NCBI GenBank assembly: GCA_014360495.1 | Contig: JACIXR010000008.1 | Location: 79,291-143,290, forward strand | From: a bacterium | GTDB lineage: Bacteria; Armatimonadota; JACIXR01 | Direction of reading: 5' to 3' | DNA length: 64,000 bases | Part shown: one piece after another, positions 32,292 through 40,892 of the stretch | Numbering within the stretch: position 1 is the first letter of the stretch | How the letters are laid out: each line of letters opens with the position of its first letter | Program-made: the position numbers and the translations under genes | The notes under the pieces: generated by a model | What the model saw: only the letters and a program-made list of their open reading frames with translations | Database searches by the model: none | What the model was told of the DNA's origin: nothing

Positions 32292-35158
32292 TCCTTTTTG
32301 TATTGAAGATAAAGGTCGGCGAGCTCATCGGGGCGAACGAAGATGAAGTTCTGGCTCTCCAATCTCTCCTTTATCTCCTTTAGCATTCCCAAATCATAGC
32401 CCCAATTCCATATGAATACATTTACGAAGCAGGGCGATTCCTTTCCCTCAGCTGTTTGCAAAACTTGGTTCACTATGAAATTTATAGCCTCCTCCCTACC
32501 CGTTGGACCCCAATTGGTTAAAGCGTGGAAAACGGGGACATCGTCAATGAGATAATTAGCCTTCTCATAAGTCATATCACCTCGCCTGCTGTAATCGGGA
32601 AACATGGGGACCTTAAGAGTCCTCGCATATTTTTCTATCAGTTCTCTCCTCGCCATTCCCATGGTCCAGCATCCCTGCAAGCCCAATCTTTGAATATATT
32701 TTTTCGTTAGGCTAAGGAAATCGGAGAGCACGGCGGAAGGGTTATCGTAGCGCGATGCATATTCATCTGGATACATATAGCCTATCCCGGATACCGCGCA
32801 TAGGAAGCAATCAAGAGGGGAGGCGCTCTCCAAATAATATAAGGCTATCCCGGGAATGAATTCTGTAGCCGTGGGACCGAGGGTCCAGCCCAAAGGCATC
32901 GTTCCTCTCTCTTCTCTATCCCAGCCGGGCGGTTGAAAACCTCCCCACCAGCAGGTTATATTGTCTCCATCCGAGATGACAAATGTGGCATAATTCTTGC
33001 TTTTGTCGAGCTTTAGGGAACGAGGTGGCTTTGGCTTGGGAAATTCCTTAACCTTTATACCGCTGTGGAAGGATAAATTTGTGAAGGTGCTCGCCACCGT
33101 GAACTTAGCAAATTGGCTTCCAAGGGAAACACCCGGACCTTCCTGAATGCCAACTCCTTCTCCCGCCCAGGGGAATCCAAGGACCGGAATGTTAACGGGA
33201 AGTTGGGCATAGGCTTTTTCTATCGCCAACTTCTCCCTAACTGGGTCGCAATCGGGTCGAGCGCCATCAACCCATCCCGTAATCCAGAAGGTGAAGACCT
33301 TGAAAGCAACTACATAATCCCAGACAATCCCCGCGAGAGGATATACGAAAGCGACAACCCTTTTATCCATTTTGGGGAGGAGATTCGCCACCGCCCATTC
33401 GTAGGATTCATAAGTTGTCTTCCAACGACCTCGCAGGTCTTCTTTGATGGTTAGATTCAATCGCTTAGCGGTTTTTTCGTCAGCGGCGATTAAATTTTTG
33501 AGTGAGGCAATCATCATCGCTATGTGAACGCCCGAATATAAATTCTCGTCATAGATGACGCATCCCTTATAATCGCTCTGAAAAATGGCGAAAGCTTGCC
33601 AAGGGTCAGCCAATTTAATCGCCCTTTTTATCAACCCTCTTTTCAGATACCAATCCAACCAGAAGCTATCCCTATCGTTCATAATGAGATAGAGACGAGG
33701 CTTCCTCCGATTAGCCAAGCCCTGAAGGGATAGAAACGCAAACTGTTCAGATAAGCGCTGATTCGTTATGTCAGCAACATAAACTTCGTCTGGAGCTTCT
33801 TTAGGTTTTGGAACGAACTCTTTCTCCCTTTGGGATAGATAAATGGGTTTGAGACCTTGGATAGGGGAGGGTGGATTGAAGGATTTGCGAGTATATTCGG
33901 CAATCTTCAAGAATTTATCCTTCCCTAAAAGCCCTTTTTCCTTGAGAATGTAGGCAGAGCCTTGGGTTATTATAGATTGGGCGAGCTGAACATTCATAAT
34001 ATCAAAGGTGGAGAACAGCTGGGTTCCCGCCCACATATCAATAGCTCCCTTGAATTGAGGGCAGTTGTGATATATAAAGGCGGAAACATATCCCTCCATT
34101 TTCCCATCTCTATAAAGGGCTATAACTCCCCTTACTACATCCTCGCTTGGAAGGCTTCTTTCATCAAGCAGTTGGTACCAGCCAGAGCGTTCTTTCAGAG
34201 GGAGAAAATCAAGTTGAAGACCGCTCTGGGGAAGATATTTCAGCTGGAAGTTTCCGCTTCTGGGAGGTTCAAAGAAGCTACCTGTGCCCACAAAGTCGTG
34301 GGTGAGGTACTCTAAGCCGTGTCCTAAATCCACGAAGACATTGCCGGGTTCCTCAAAGGAGGGATTGGAAAGGAGATTTGCGCCATGCCCTTCCCTTGTC
34401 AATTCAATATCGTCTAAAATCACGATGCTTCCTTCTTCCCTCAATTGAGGGGAGACATCCACTTCCGTTGTGCCGGAAGGCGCAGTCAGGGTCTTCTCTA
34501 TCTTCGTCCAATCCATTGCGCTTTGGGGAATTGCTGGTCCATCTTGACCGATGAAACGCCCGTTTGAGAAAAATCGTATGAAGAGCCTGTCTTCTCCTCC
34601 CGCGAGATTATTGGATTTGACCCAAGCGGAAACAGTGAATTTTTCCCCTTCCTTAGCTGGAATTTTCTCGGACCATATGCCAATCCAGTCTTTGCCTTTT
34701 TTCTCTATCCTTACTGCCCATCTGCCAGTCCTCGCATCCTCTAAGAGGCTGACCCTCCTATCACCTTGAGCTATGGGGACATTTGCTTGCCAATGAGCGG
34801 GGAAGGCAAGGCAGGGATGACAGAATGGAACGCCGGTCGCGATTATTGAACCGCCATCACGATGAAACCTTATTATGTTTTCAACCGCTTGGAGGGGGAA
34901 TGTATTTCCGTAAATATGGATGAGGATGGCATACTTTTGAGCGTTGAATTTCTCAGGATTGGACAAATCTTTAACACTTAAGAGCTCAACCTCTAAGCCT
35001 GCATCTCTCATAAATTGGGCTAAGGTATTGGGTTTAAGGGACCAGGATACGATATAATAGGGGAAGCCAGGCTGATAGAAAATGGCGATCTTTTTCTCTT
35101 GGGCTAAAAGAGGAAGGGAGAGGCAAAGAAGAAAAATCAAGGATATTAATTTCTTCAA
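32288..35158 (-). CDS. Secreted GxGYxYP-family putative glycoside hydrolase
   Basis: 956 residues from TTG 35158, 7 bp after AGGAGG; the GTG at 35167 would overlap that site. Signal peptide MKKLISLIFLLCLSLPLLAQ. Domains: a ThuA/GATase-like alpha/beta start (about 20-125: FYQPGFPYYIV, RFHRDGGSIIATGVPF), a carbohydrate-binding jelly roll (about 145-275: FTVSAWVKSNN, DIELTREG, NPSFEEPG), then the large C-terminal domain (about 455-956). That domain contains SGIGYMYPDEYA, the signature that names the GxGYxYP family, and ATFVISDGDNITCWW. These proteins are classed as putative glycosidases without proven substrate. Confidence 0.85.
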   Translation of the reverse strand: MKKLISLIFLLCLSLPLLAQEKKIAIFYQPGFPYYIVSWSLKPNTLAQFMRDAGLEVELLSVKDLSNPEKFNAQKYAILIHIYGNTFPLQAVENIIRFHRDGGSIIATGVPFCHPCLAFPAHWQANVPIAQGDRRVSLLEDARTGRWAVRIEKKGKDWIGIWSEKIPAKEGEKFTVSAWVKSNNLAGGEDRLFIRFFSNGRFIGQDGPAIPQSAMDWTKIEKTLTAPSGTTEVDVSPQLREEGSIVILDDIELTREGHGANLLSNPSFEEPGNVFVDLGHGLEYLTHDFVGTGSFFEPPRSGNFQLKYLPQSGLQLDFLPLKERSGWYQLLDERSLPSEDVVRGVIALYRDGKMEGYVSAFIYHNCPQFKGAIDMWAGTQLFSTFDIMNVQLAQSIITQGSAYILKEKGLLGKDKFLKIAEYTRKSFNPPSPIQGLKPIYLSQREKEFVPKPKEAPDEVYVADITNQRLSEQFAFLSLQGLANRRKPRLYLIMNDRDSFWLDWYLKRGLIKRAIKLADPWQAFAIFQSDYKGCVIYDENLYSGVHIAMMIASLKNLIAADEKTAKRLNLTIKEDLRGRWKTTYESYEWAVANLLPKMDKRVVAFVYPLAGIVWDYVVAFKVFTFWITGWVDGARPDCDPVREKLAIEKAYAQLPVNIPVLGFPWAGEGVGIQEGPGVSLGSQFAKFTVASTFTNLSFHSGIKVKEFPKPKPPRSLKLDKSKNYATFVISDGDNITCWWGGFQPPGWDREERGTMPLGWTLGPTATEFIPGIALYYLESASPLDCFLCAVSGIGYMYPDEYASRYDNPSAVLSDFLSLTKKYIQRLGLQGCWTMGMARRELIEKYARTLKVPMFPDYSRRGDMTYEKANYLIDDVPVFHALTNWGPTGREEAINFIVNQVLQTAEGKESPCFVNVFIWNWGYDLGMLKEIKERLESQNFIFVRPDELADLYLQYKKD

Positions 35159-35192
35159 AGGATTCACCTCCTAAATTGTTCGGATATGATTA

Positions 35193-35221
35193 AATATAAA
35201 AGACCAAAAATCAATGTGCAA
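35193..35221 (-). promoter_or_regulatory. Promoter for the GxGYxYP gene
   Basis: Minus-strand TTGCAC (35216-35221), 17 bp, TATATT (35193-35198), 34 bp upstream of the TTG start. The rest of the interval up to 35361 shows no recognisable gene. Confidence 0.6.
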
Positions 35222-35361
35222 TGCGTTTTTCTTTTTAGGTGGTAGCAGAGAATGTCGTCGGAAGAAATATTCAGGCAGACTCAATATGGCACATCCTTGG
35301 GCATATGTTTATCAAAATCTGAAACGCTACCGAGAATTTTGGTGCTTCGCTGGCTTTATAC

Positions 35362-36057
35362 TCAGCGAGGATGTCCAACTGGTATTAGATATACAACTTC
35401 GCCTTCAGGTATTCCCGTTATCTCCTTTACTCTTTCGGGGTTGAATGCGCCTATCGGCACGGAACCCAATTCCAAGGCAACAGCTTGAAGGTGGATATTT
35501 TGGGCGATGTGTCCTCCTTCCAAATGAACGAATAACTTAGCCCTTTCCCCATATCTTGCCGTGCGCTCATAGATAGCGGAAAGGATGAAGACCGCTCCCG
35601 CATCCCTAACAGAAGCCTGTCCCATTGCTGAGGCGGTTAAATCTTCTCTTATATTTCCCTCTTTTATCTTCTCCAGCTTGTGTCCTCTCGGTATGTAATG
35701 GAAAACGCCTTCGTTGGTTACTACATAGACCTCATAGGGATAGGTAGCGCCAGCCGACGGAGCGCTTCTCAACCCCCTTTGTGGCTCCGTTATTCCTTGT
35801 GCTGCCCAGAGGAGCTGGGAAATCTCCTCCAAAGTTAGAGGGGTAGGGGAGTATGACCTTATGGACCTTCTCTTTGAGATAGCTTCCTCAAGAGACATAT
35901 CTCCCTTCAAACGAGGGGGCGGGAGATTTACGCTCTCGCCTACCTTGAGGGATGCAAGAGTAGTATTCCCTGTCTTTTGGTCCTGATTCTGGGCGAGACA
36001 ATAGATGACAAAACCTAAAACCAGCAATAATCCAAGAAGCAAAGCTTCCTTTTTCAT
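35362..36057 (-). CDS. Exported SagB/ThcOx-type nitroreductase-fold oxidoreductase
   Basis: 231 residues. A signal peptide or anchor (ALLLGLLLVLGFVIYCLAQ) precedes the nitroreductase fold: EEAISKRRSIRSYSPTPLTLEEISQLLWAAQGIT gives the FMN-binding RRSxRxY motif, and GLRSAPSAGATYPYEVYVV matches the SagB/ThcOx subfamily. HLEGGHIAQNIHLQAVALELGSVPIGAF and IPVGHP finish the fold. SagB enzymes oxidise azolines in thiazole/oxazole peptides, but no cyclodehydratase or precursor peptide is near, so this is one of the orphan family members. Export of an FMN enzyme is unusual and would need cofactor loading outside or Tat-like transport. Confidence 0.88.
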   Translation of the reverse strand: MKKEALLLGLLLVLGFVIYCLAQNQDQKTGNTTLASLKVGESVNLPPPRLKGDMSLEEAISKRRSIRSYSPTPLTLEEISQLLWAAQGITEPQRGLRSAPSAGATYPYEVYVVTNEGVFHYIPRGHKLEKIKEGNIREDLTASAMGQASVRDAGAVFILSAIYERTARYGERAKLFVHLEGGHIAQNIHLQAVALELGSVPIGAFNPERVKEITGIPEGEVVYLIPVGHPR

Positions 36058-36077
36058 TGTGACACCTCCTCTTTTTA

Positions 36078-36791
36078 TTAAAGGAAGAGTTTTCTTTGTC
36101 CGCCCTTTATGCTCTCCGCCGCCAAGTTGTGGGCGAGAAGGAGAGGAGTGGGGAGCCGTTGATTTTCCTTTATCGTAGCTTTAACGATTTCAAGCGATGT
36201 TTCAAGGTCTATTTTATGTCCTGGCGAGATGAATATGGGCGGTTTTCCCTCCGCGCTTCTCAAGGCAATTGCAACTGTATCCTTTCCATCCGATAGGTAA
36301 GCTATTCCGCCCTTTTCCTTGGGAATAGGTGGAAGAGGCGGATAACCCTGCCTTGTTCCCAACAGCCAAGATTTAGCTACTCCAATGGAGGGTCTATCAT
36401 AGAGGAGTCCTACATGGCAGGCGATGCCGAAGCGACGAGGATGGGCTATTCCTTGTCCATCAAGGAGGAGGATATCGGGTTCTGTTCTCAGTTTTTTCGC
36501 ACATTCTATTATGGGTGGCGCTTCCCGAAAAGCTAAGAGCCCAGGGATGTAGGGAAAACTCGTCTTTACGATGGCTATCTCCTGCTCCAACACCTCCAAT
36601 TGAGGGAAGCTCATAACCACGATTGCGGCGAGAGAATTGTCCTCAAAAAAGTGAACATCTACCCCAGCTATGGTTTTTACATCTTCTATTTGGAAGGATG
36701 GTGTGAGGCTCAGGCGTTTGAGGAGCCTCTTCTGTATCTCTATTGCCTCTTCTCTGCTTACATCCCATCTATGGAGTTCCAATGCCTTCAT
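36078..36791 (-). CDS. nfi: Endonuclease V
   Basis: Cuts DNA beside deaminated bases, chiefly inosine. At 237 residues it has the family length. IAGVDVHFF (about 42-50) holds the first catalytic Asp; YIPGLLAFREAPPIIE (about 88-103) contains the wedge and catalytic Glu; LLLDGQGIAHPRRFGIACHVG (about 117-137) holds the second Asp. GVAKSWLLG and SPGHKIDLETS complete the family signature. It is 1 bp from the Gfo/Idh gene upstream and 20 bp from the SagB gene downstream, so it is co-transcribed. Confidence 0.96.
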   Translation of the reverse strand: MKALELHRWDVSREEAIEIQKRLLKRLSLTPSFQIEDVKTIAGVDVHFFEDNSLAAIVVMSFPQLEVLEQEIAIVKTSFPYIPGLLAFREAPPIIECAKKLRTEPDILLLDGQGIAHPRRFGIACHVGLLYDRPSIGVAKSWLLGTRQGYPPLPPIPKEKGGIAYLSDGKDTVAIALRSAEGKPPIFISPGHKIDLETSLEIVKATIKENQRLPTPLLLAHNLAAESIKGGQRKLFL

Positions 36792-36792
36792 C

Positions 36793-37776
36793 TCATAGAT
36801 AATTCGCTATTTCAACGCTTTTACCAGATTTGATTGAATCAAGGGAGGCAAAGACCATTGCCAGGCTCCTCAGGTTATCAAAGCCGTGGCACTCCGGTTC
36901 CCTGCCTTCCTCAATAGCTTTACGGAATTCCTCAAGCACTAAATCCCTTCCCTCTAAAGGAATACGCAAGGTCTCAACTGGAGTGATGCTATCTCCCTCG
37001 GCTTTGAAGATTCCCATTTCGCTCCATAGAATGGCAGTATCCTTTCCCTGAATTCTCCATACTCCGTCCCAAGGTGTTTCTGCCCCGCTACTCACCCAGG
37101 AACCGAAGTAGCCCGCTTTGATTGATTTATCCATCTCTATGAAGGCGAATAGGCAGGGGTCGCCCTCAAACCATGACCAATCCGGACGCCAGGAAAATGC
37201 GGTTATGCGAACTGGGTCTGAAGCGGTGATATAGCGAAGGAGGTCAAAATGATGGATGGACATATCTATCAGGAGTGGATAGGGCATCTTATCCCTAAAG
37301 CCACCGAAGTGGGGAGCTTTGTGGAACGATATTTGGACATAGCTTAAGCCCTCTAATCCCTCAACCACTTTCCTCAGCGTTCTCGCCATACTGCTGAAAC
37401 GATAGTTCTGGCTTACCATCAAAATTTTGCCCTGCTTCCTTGCTAATTCCGCCATATATTTCGCATCAACCATATTGTCGGACAGTGGTTTTTCGGAGAG
37501 AACATGCAAACCCCCTTTGAGAGCGATTTCGGCAAGCTCTTTGTGCGTAGCGGGTGGTGTGACGATTAGAAGTGCATCTGCGGGCTTCTTCTCTATTGCC
37601 TCCGATAGATTTGTGAACCCCATATCCTTCGGAAGCCCTCTTTCCGAAAGGGCTTTATTTAGGATTTCCTCGTTGATATCAACTAAGGCAGTTAGCTTAA
37701 CATTAGGGTTTCGCAGGACGATATCAGTCCAGGACCAGCCGAAACCGCCTGCACCAGCTTGTATTAGCTTAATCAT
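36793..37776 (-). CDS. Gfo/Idh/MocA-family dehydrogenase
   Basis: 327 residues. IQAGAGGFGWSWTDIVLRNP is the NAD(P)-binding loop; ALLIVTPPATHKELAEIALKGGLHVLSEKPLSDN gives the EKP motif with its catalytic Lys; IDMSIHHFDLLRYI supplies the DxxxH pair of the C-terminal domain. It acts on a sugar or sugar derivative in the cytoplasm; the substrate cannot be chosen. It overlaps the aldolase-like gene by one base, so the two probably act in one pathway. Confidence 0.9.
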   Translation of the reverse strand: MIKLIQAGAGGFGWSWTDIVLRNPNVKLTALVDINEEILNKALSERGLPKDMGFTNLSEAIEKKPADALLIVTPPATHKELAEIALKGGLHVLSEKPLSDNMVDAKYMAELARKQGKILMVSQNYRFSSMARTLRKVVEGLEGLSYVQISFHKAPHFGGFRDKMPYPLLIDMSIHHFDLLRYITASDPVRITAFSWRPDWSWFEGDPCLFAFIEMDKSIKAGYFGSWVSSGAETPWDGVWRIQGKDTAILWSEMGIFKAEGDSITPVETLRIPLEGRDLVLEEFRKAIEEGREPECHGFDNLRSLAMVFASLDSIKSGKSVEIANYL

Positions 37777-38777
37777 TAGGAGCTCCCTCCTTTTAAGACA
37801 TCAGCGACTATTTTTGCTATTCTCTTTGCCAATTCTTCATCTGTGAAGGAAGGCAAAGCGCTTGCATCCCTAGCGTGGGTGCAAGCTTGGCAATTCCTGC
37901 AAAGATGGCTGGGAGTGGAGCACTTTCCTGTTGAGCCAAATATATCCATATAGTACTCTACCGCTTCTCTTACCCCTTCCTTGCAAGCTGACATAATATC
38001 GGGATAGGTTACGGAATCTCCGTCTCTGTTAACTAATGCCCTGATTCTCTCGGTTGCCAGCCTCTGCATATCGTAATAAATGTTTATCTTTCTCACACCT
38101 AATTCAATCGCTCTTTTTACATCCTCTGGTGGGATGCCGGAGCCACCGTGGAGGACAAGGGGGACATTAGTAAGCTCTTTGATTTTCTTCAATCTTTCAA
38201 AGTCAAGTTTGGGTTTCCCCTTATATTTTCCGTGAACCGTGCCAATAGCCACGGCGAGGGCGTCGCAGTTTGTCCTTCTGACGAACTCGGCAGCTTGTAG
38301 TGGGTCTGTAAGGAGTTCAGGAGGTGGAGCTTCACCTCCCTCAGCCTTCCCGTAGCCTCCGCCCACTGCTCCCAGCTCTGCCTCAACTGAGACACCAACG
38401 GAGTGGGCGAAATCAACAATTCTTTTTGTCATCTCCACATTTTCCTCAAAGGGAAGGTCGGAGCCATCAAACATAACAGATGTGAATCCGCATTTAATTG
38501 CTCTCATTATCGCATCTATTGATTTCCCGTGGTCTAAATGAACCGCAACGGGAACGGGGAGCTCCTTAGCTGCTTGATGAATTGCTGGCGCAAGGGCTTC
38601 CATATCAACAAAATCAAAATGCACCTGCGCCACGCATAATGAAAGAGGAGAAAGCTTTCTCTTGGCAGCTTCCGCTACTGCCTTTACCCATTCCAGGTTA
38701 ACGAGAACAAATCCTCCCACAGCATATCTTCTCTCTTCCGCATCTTTTAGTAATTCGCTGAGGTTAACTAAGCTCAT
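37776..38777 (-). CDS. Class II aldolase family protein (fructose-bisphosphate/tagatose-bisphosphate type) with Cys-rich tail
   Basis: 333 residues from ATG 38777 (MSLVNLSELLKDAEE), preceded by AAGGAGGACAAGAG; longer starts lie within the trkA gene. The zinc-dependent barrel is intact: PVAVHLDHGKSIDAIMRAI (catalytic Asp and Zn His), SVEAELGAVGG, AVAIGTVHGKYKG (Zn His), LVLHGGSGIP (Zn His) and INIYYDMQ. It therefore cleaves or forms a ketose (bis)phosphate or similar compound. Unusual is the C-terminal segment CSTPSHLCRNCQACTHARDA with four cysteines spaced for a metal or disulphide site. With the overlapping Gfo/Idh gene it suggests a sugar or polyol degradation branch. Confidence 0.9.
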   Translation of the reverse strand: MSLVNLSELLKDAEERRYAVGGFVLVNLEWVKAVAEAAKRKLSPLSLCVAQVHFDFVDMEALAPAIHQAAKELPVPVAVHLDHGKSIDAIMRAIKCGFTSVMFDGSDLPFEENVEMTKRIVDFAHSVGVSVEAELGAVGGGYGKAEGGEAPPPELLTDPLQAAEFVRRTNCDALAVAIGTVHGKYKGKPKLDFERLKKIKELTNVPLVLHGGSGIPPEDVKRAIELGVRKINIYYDMQRLATERIRALVNRDGDSVTYPDIMSACKEGVREAVEYYMDIFGSTGKCSTPSHLCRNCQACTHARDASALPSFTDEELAKRIAKIVADVLKGGSS

Positions 38778-39459
38778 TCTCTTGTCCTCCTTCCTTGGGA
38801 GCGAGTATTTCTCTAAGAGCTTCAACCTGCTCGCTCGCGATTAAACCGATAATTGAATCACCAGCTTCTAAAATAGTTCCTCCAGAAGGTATTATTATGT
38901 CTTTGTTTCTCAATATGGAGATAAGCAAACAGTTTGGAGGGAAGCTTATGTCTTTCACGCTCTTACCAACAACAGGAGAATCCTTGCTCACCACTACCTG
39001 AACTATCTCATATCCTCCCTCCTTAAGGAAAGCAAGGAAGTGGATTTTATCGGTTACTATTTCCTGTCTTATGAGGTCGTAGATTATGCGGGTTCCACAG
39101 ATTGTTTCATCTACGCCGAGTAGCTTCATAATCTCTTCGTTCTGTGGCATATTAACCCTTGCGATGACGCGGGGTACATTGAACCTCCTCTTAGCCATCT
39201 GACAAATGGTGAGGTTATCCTCGTCGTGCCCTGTCACAGCAACGACAACATCCGCCCGGGAGCACCCCAATTCTTGAAGGACGCGCATCTCGCAGCCGTC
39301 TCCCCAGTAAACGGCTTCTCCCAGAACCCTTTCCAAAAAAGCCCAACGCTGCTTATCTTTCTCTACAAGGATGACTTCATATCCATCTCTTAGCAGAATC
39401 TTAGCGAGATTAAACCCGACCTTTCCTCCGCCAACTATTATCACATACATTTCATTCAC
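38764..39459 (-). CDS. TrkA-type protein with NAD-binding and C-terminal (RCK) domains
   Basis: 231 residues: RCK-N Rossmann domain (MYVIIVGGGKVGFNLAKILLRDGYEVILVEKD, GDGCEMRVLQELGCSRADVVVAVTGHDEDNLTI) and a TrkA-C domain (about 150-225: EIVQVVVSKDSPVVGKSVKDISFP). It gates a potassium transporter by binding NAD(H) or nucleotides at the inner face of the membrane. The start overlaps the preceding trkA gene by 8 bp. Two consecutive Trk regulators without the TrkH/KtrB channel in the window mean the channel must lie elsewhere. Confidence 0.9.
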   Translation of the reverse strand: MNEMYVIIVGGGKVGFNLAKILLRDGYEVILVEKDKQRWAFLERVLGEAVYWGDGCEMRVLQELGCSRADVVVAVTGHDEDNLTICQMAKRRFNVPRVIARVNMPQNEEIMKLLGVDETICGTRIIYDLIRQEIVTDKIHFLAFLKEGGYEIVQVVVSKDSPVVGKSVKDISFPPNCLLISILRNKDIIIPSGGTILEAGDSIIGLIASEQVEALREILAPKEGGQENELS

Positions 39460-39862
39460 CCTCCGTAAGGATTTTCTCCAATATAATATTTGAAAGAATG
39501 GTTGTTTGGCAAACCGTGGGTATGCCGAGCGAATGGTAAGTCTCTGCCCTGAGCGGGTCGTTTATCCTTGCAAGGATGCGGGGGACCTTGAAGATGTCCC
39601 TTGCCATTTGTGCGACCATGGCATTGGTGTTATCTCCATTTGTAAGAGCGAGGAAGACATCCGCCTCCTCAATTCCCGCCGCTTTAAGAGCTTCTACATC
39701 TATGGCTATCCCGATAATCTTCCTTCCCGGGAAATCTTCCGGCAGACGCCTGAAGGCATCTGGATCCCTATCTATGATGGCAACAGACCATCCTTTTTCC
39801 GCTAAAGCTTGAGCTACAACAGAGCCAACTCTACCGCAACCGACAATTATCGCCTTCTTCAT
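39452..39862 (-). CDS. Single-domain TrkA-N protein
   Basis: 136 residues forming one RCK-N domain: AIIVGCGRVGSVVAQALAEKGWSVAIIDRDPDAF, IAIDVEALKAAGIEEADVFLALTNGDNTNAMVAQMARDIFKVPRILARINDPLRAE. No TrkA-C domain is present, so it probably pairs with the longer TrkA protein encoded next. The layout mirrors the two halves of a four-domain E. coli TrkA split over two genes. It lies 10 bp after mreB. Confidence 0.88.
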   Translation of the reverse strand: MKKAIIVGCGRVGSVVAQALAEKGWSVAIIDRDPDAFRRLPEDFPGRKIIGIAIDVEALKAAGIEEADVFLALTNGDNTNAMVAQMARDIFKVPRILARINDPLRAETYHSLGIPTVCQTTILSNIILEKILTEGE

Positions 39863-39872
39863 AGCGCATCAA

Positions 39873-40892
39873 TCACTCCTCCTTGATATAGCCTTTTTTA
39901 CGATATTCTTTTAAATTCTCCAAAATCCTTCCCGTCCCTAGGGCAACGCAGGAAACGGGGTCCTCAACTAATTTGAAAGGTATGCCTATTGACTCCGATA
40001 GATGAGAAGCAAGCCCTCGCAAGAGGGAACCTCCTCCCGTGAGGGTTATACCTCTTTCCGCGATATCAGCAGCGAGTTCCGGAGGTGTATGCTCCAGAAC
40101 TTCCTTTATCTTGTCCTCAATAACTTGCACTACCTCTAAAAGAGCCTCCCTGATTTCGTTTGCGTCAACAGTAATTGTACGAGGTAAGCCTGTAAGCAAA
40201 TCTCTCCCCCGTACCTCTATTTGGGGTGGGTCATTCTCGTACTTATCCAAGGAGCCTATCTTTATTTTAATCTCCTCAGCTGAACGTTCGCCAATCATAA
40301 GGTTGCTTTTTCGCCTCAGATATCTTATTATAGCCTCGTCCATATCCAATCCCGCCTGGCGAACAGAAGAGCGCACGACTATCCCCCACAAAGAAACAAC
40401 ACCTATGCTTGTTGTCCCACCTCCTATATCCACTACCATATTCCCCGTTGGTGTGTCTATGGGGAGTCCTGCTCCCAGTGAGGCGGCTATTATCTCGTCA
40501 ACCGGATATACTTCCCCAGCTCCTGCCTCCTTACAGGCATCTATTACAGCCCTTCTTTCTACGCCCGTGGCGCCAGTGTGAACGCTAATCACGACGCGGG
40601 GTTTGAAAAAGGAACGATATCCTTTAAGCTTCTTGAGGAGGAGATAAAGCATCCTCTGTGTAGTGGTGTAATCTCCTATGACGCCACCCATGACGGGGCG
40701 CCCAGCGGTTATGTAATCGGGCGTGCGTCCAAGCATTATATAGGCTTCCTCTCCAATAGCTAAGACCTCGCCCGTGATTATATTCTTCGCAACTACTGAT
40801 GGCTCCCGCATTATTATGCCCTTCCCCCTGCAATAAACTATCGTGCTATAGGTGCCGAGGTCTATACCAAACTCCGGTGTTAGACTAAACAT
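39873..40892 (-). CDS. mreB: MreB-family rod-shape protein
   Basis: Bacterial actin that positions cell-wall synthesis along the cell cylinder. At 339 residues it has the normal length. Phosphate 1 motif FGIDLGTYSTIVYCRGKGI with EPSVVA; GVIGDYTTTQRML; phosphate 2 NMVVDIGGGTTSIGVVS; adenosine motif GITLTGGGSLLRGL. No MreC or MreD gene follows, so this copy is detached from mreCD, as in Mbl/MreBH-type paralogues. It overlaps murA by 13 bp. Confidence 0.95.
   Translation of the reverse strand: MFSLTPEFGIDLGTYSTIVYCRGKGIIMREPSVVAKNIITGEVLAIGEEAYIMLGRTPDYITAGRPVMGGVIGDYTTTQRMLYLLLKKLKGYRSFFKPRVVISVHTGATGVERRAVIDACKEAGAGEVYPVDEIIAASLGAGLPIDTPTGNMVVDIGGGTTSIGVVSLWGIVVRSSVRQAGLDMDEAIIRYLRRKSNLMIGERSAEEIKIKIGSLDKYENDPPQIEVRGRDLLTGLPRTITVDANEIREALLEVVQVIEDKIKEVLEHTPPELAADIAERGITLTGGGSLLRGLASHLSESIGIPFKLVEDPVSCVALGTGRILENLKEYRKKGYIKEE

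Noticed and set aside
35214..35488. Plus-strand small open frames upstream of the SagB-like gene
   Set aside because: They run into the SagB-like gene on the other strand, lack a ribosome-binding site and match nothing.
40039..40581. 180-residue plus-strand open frame
   Set aside because: Antisense shadow of mreB with Ser/Thr-rich content typical of reversed coding DNA.
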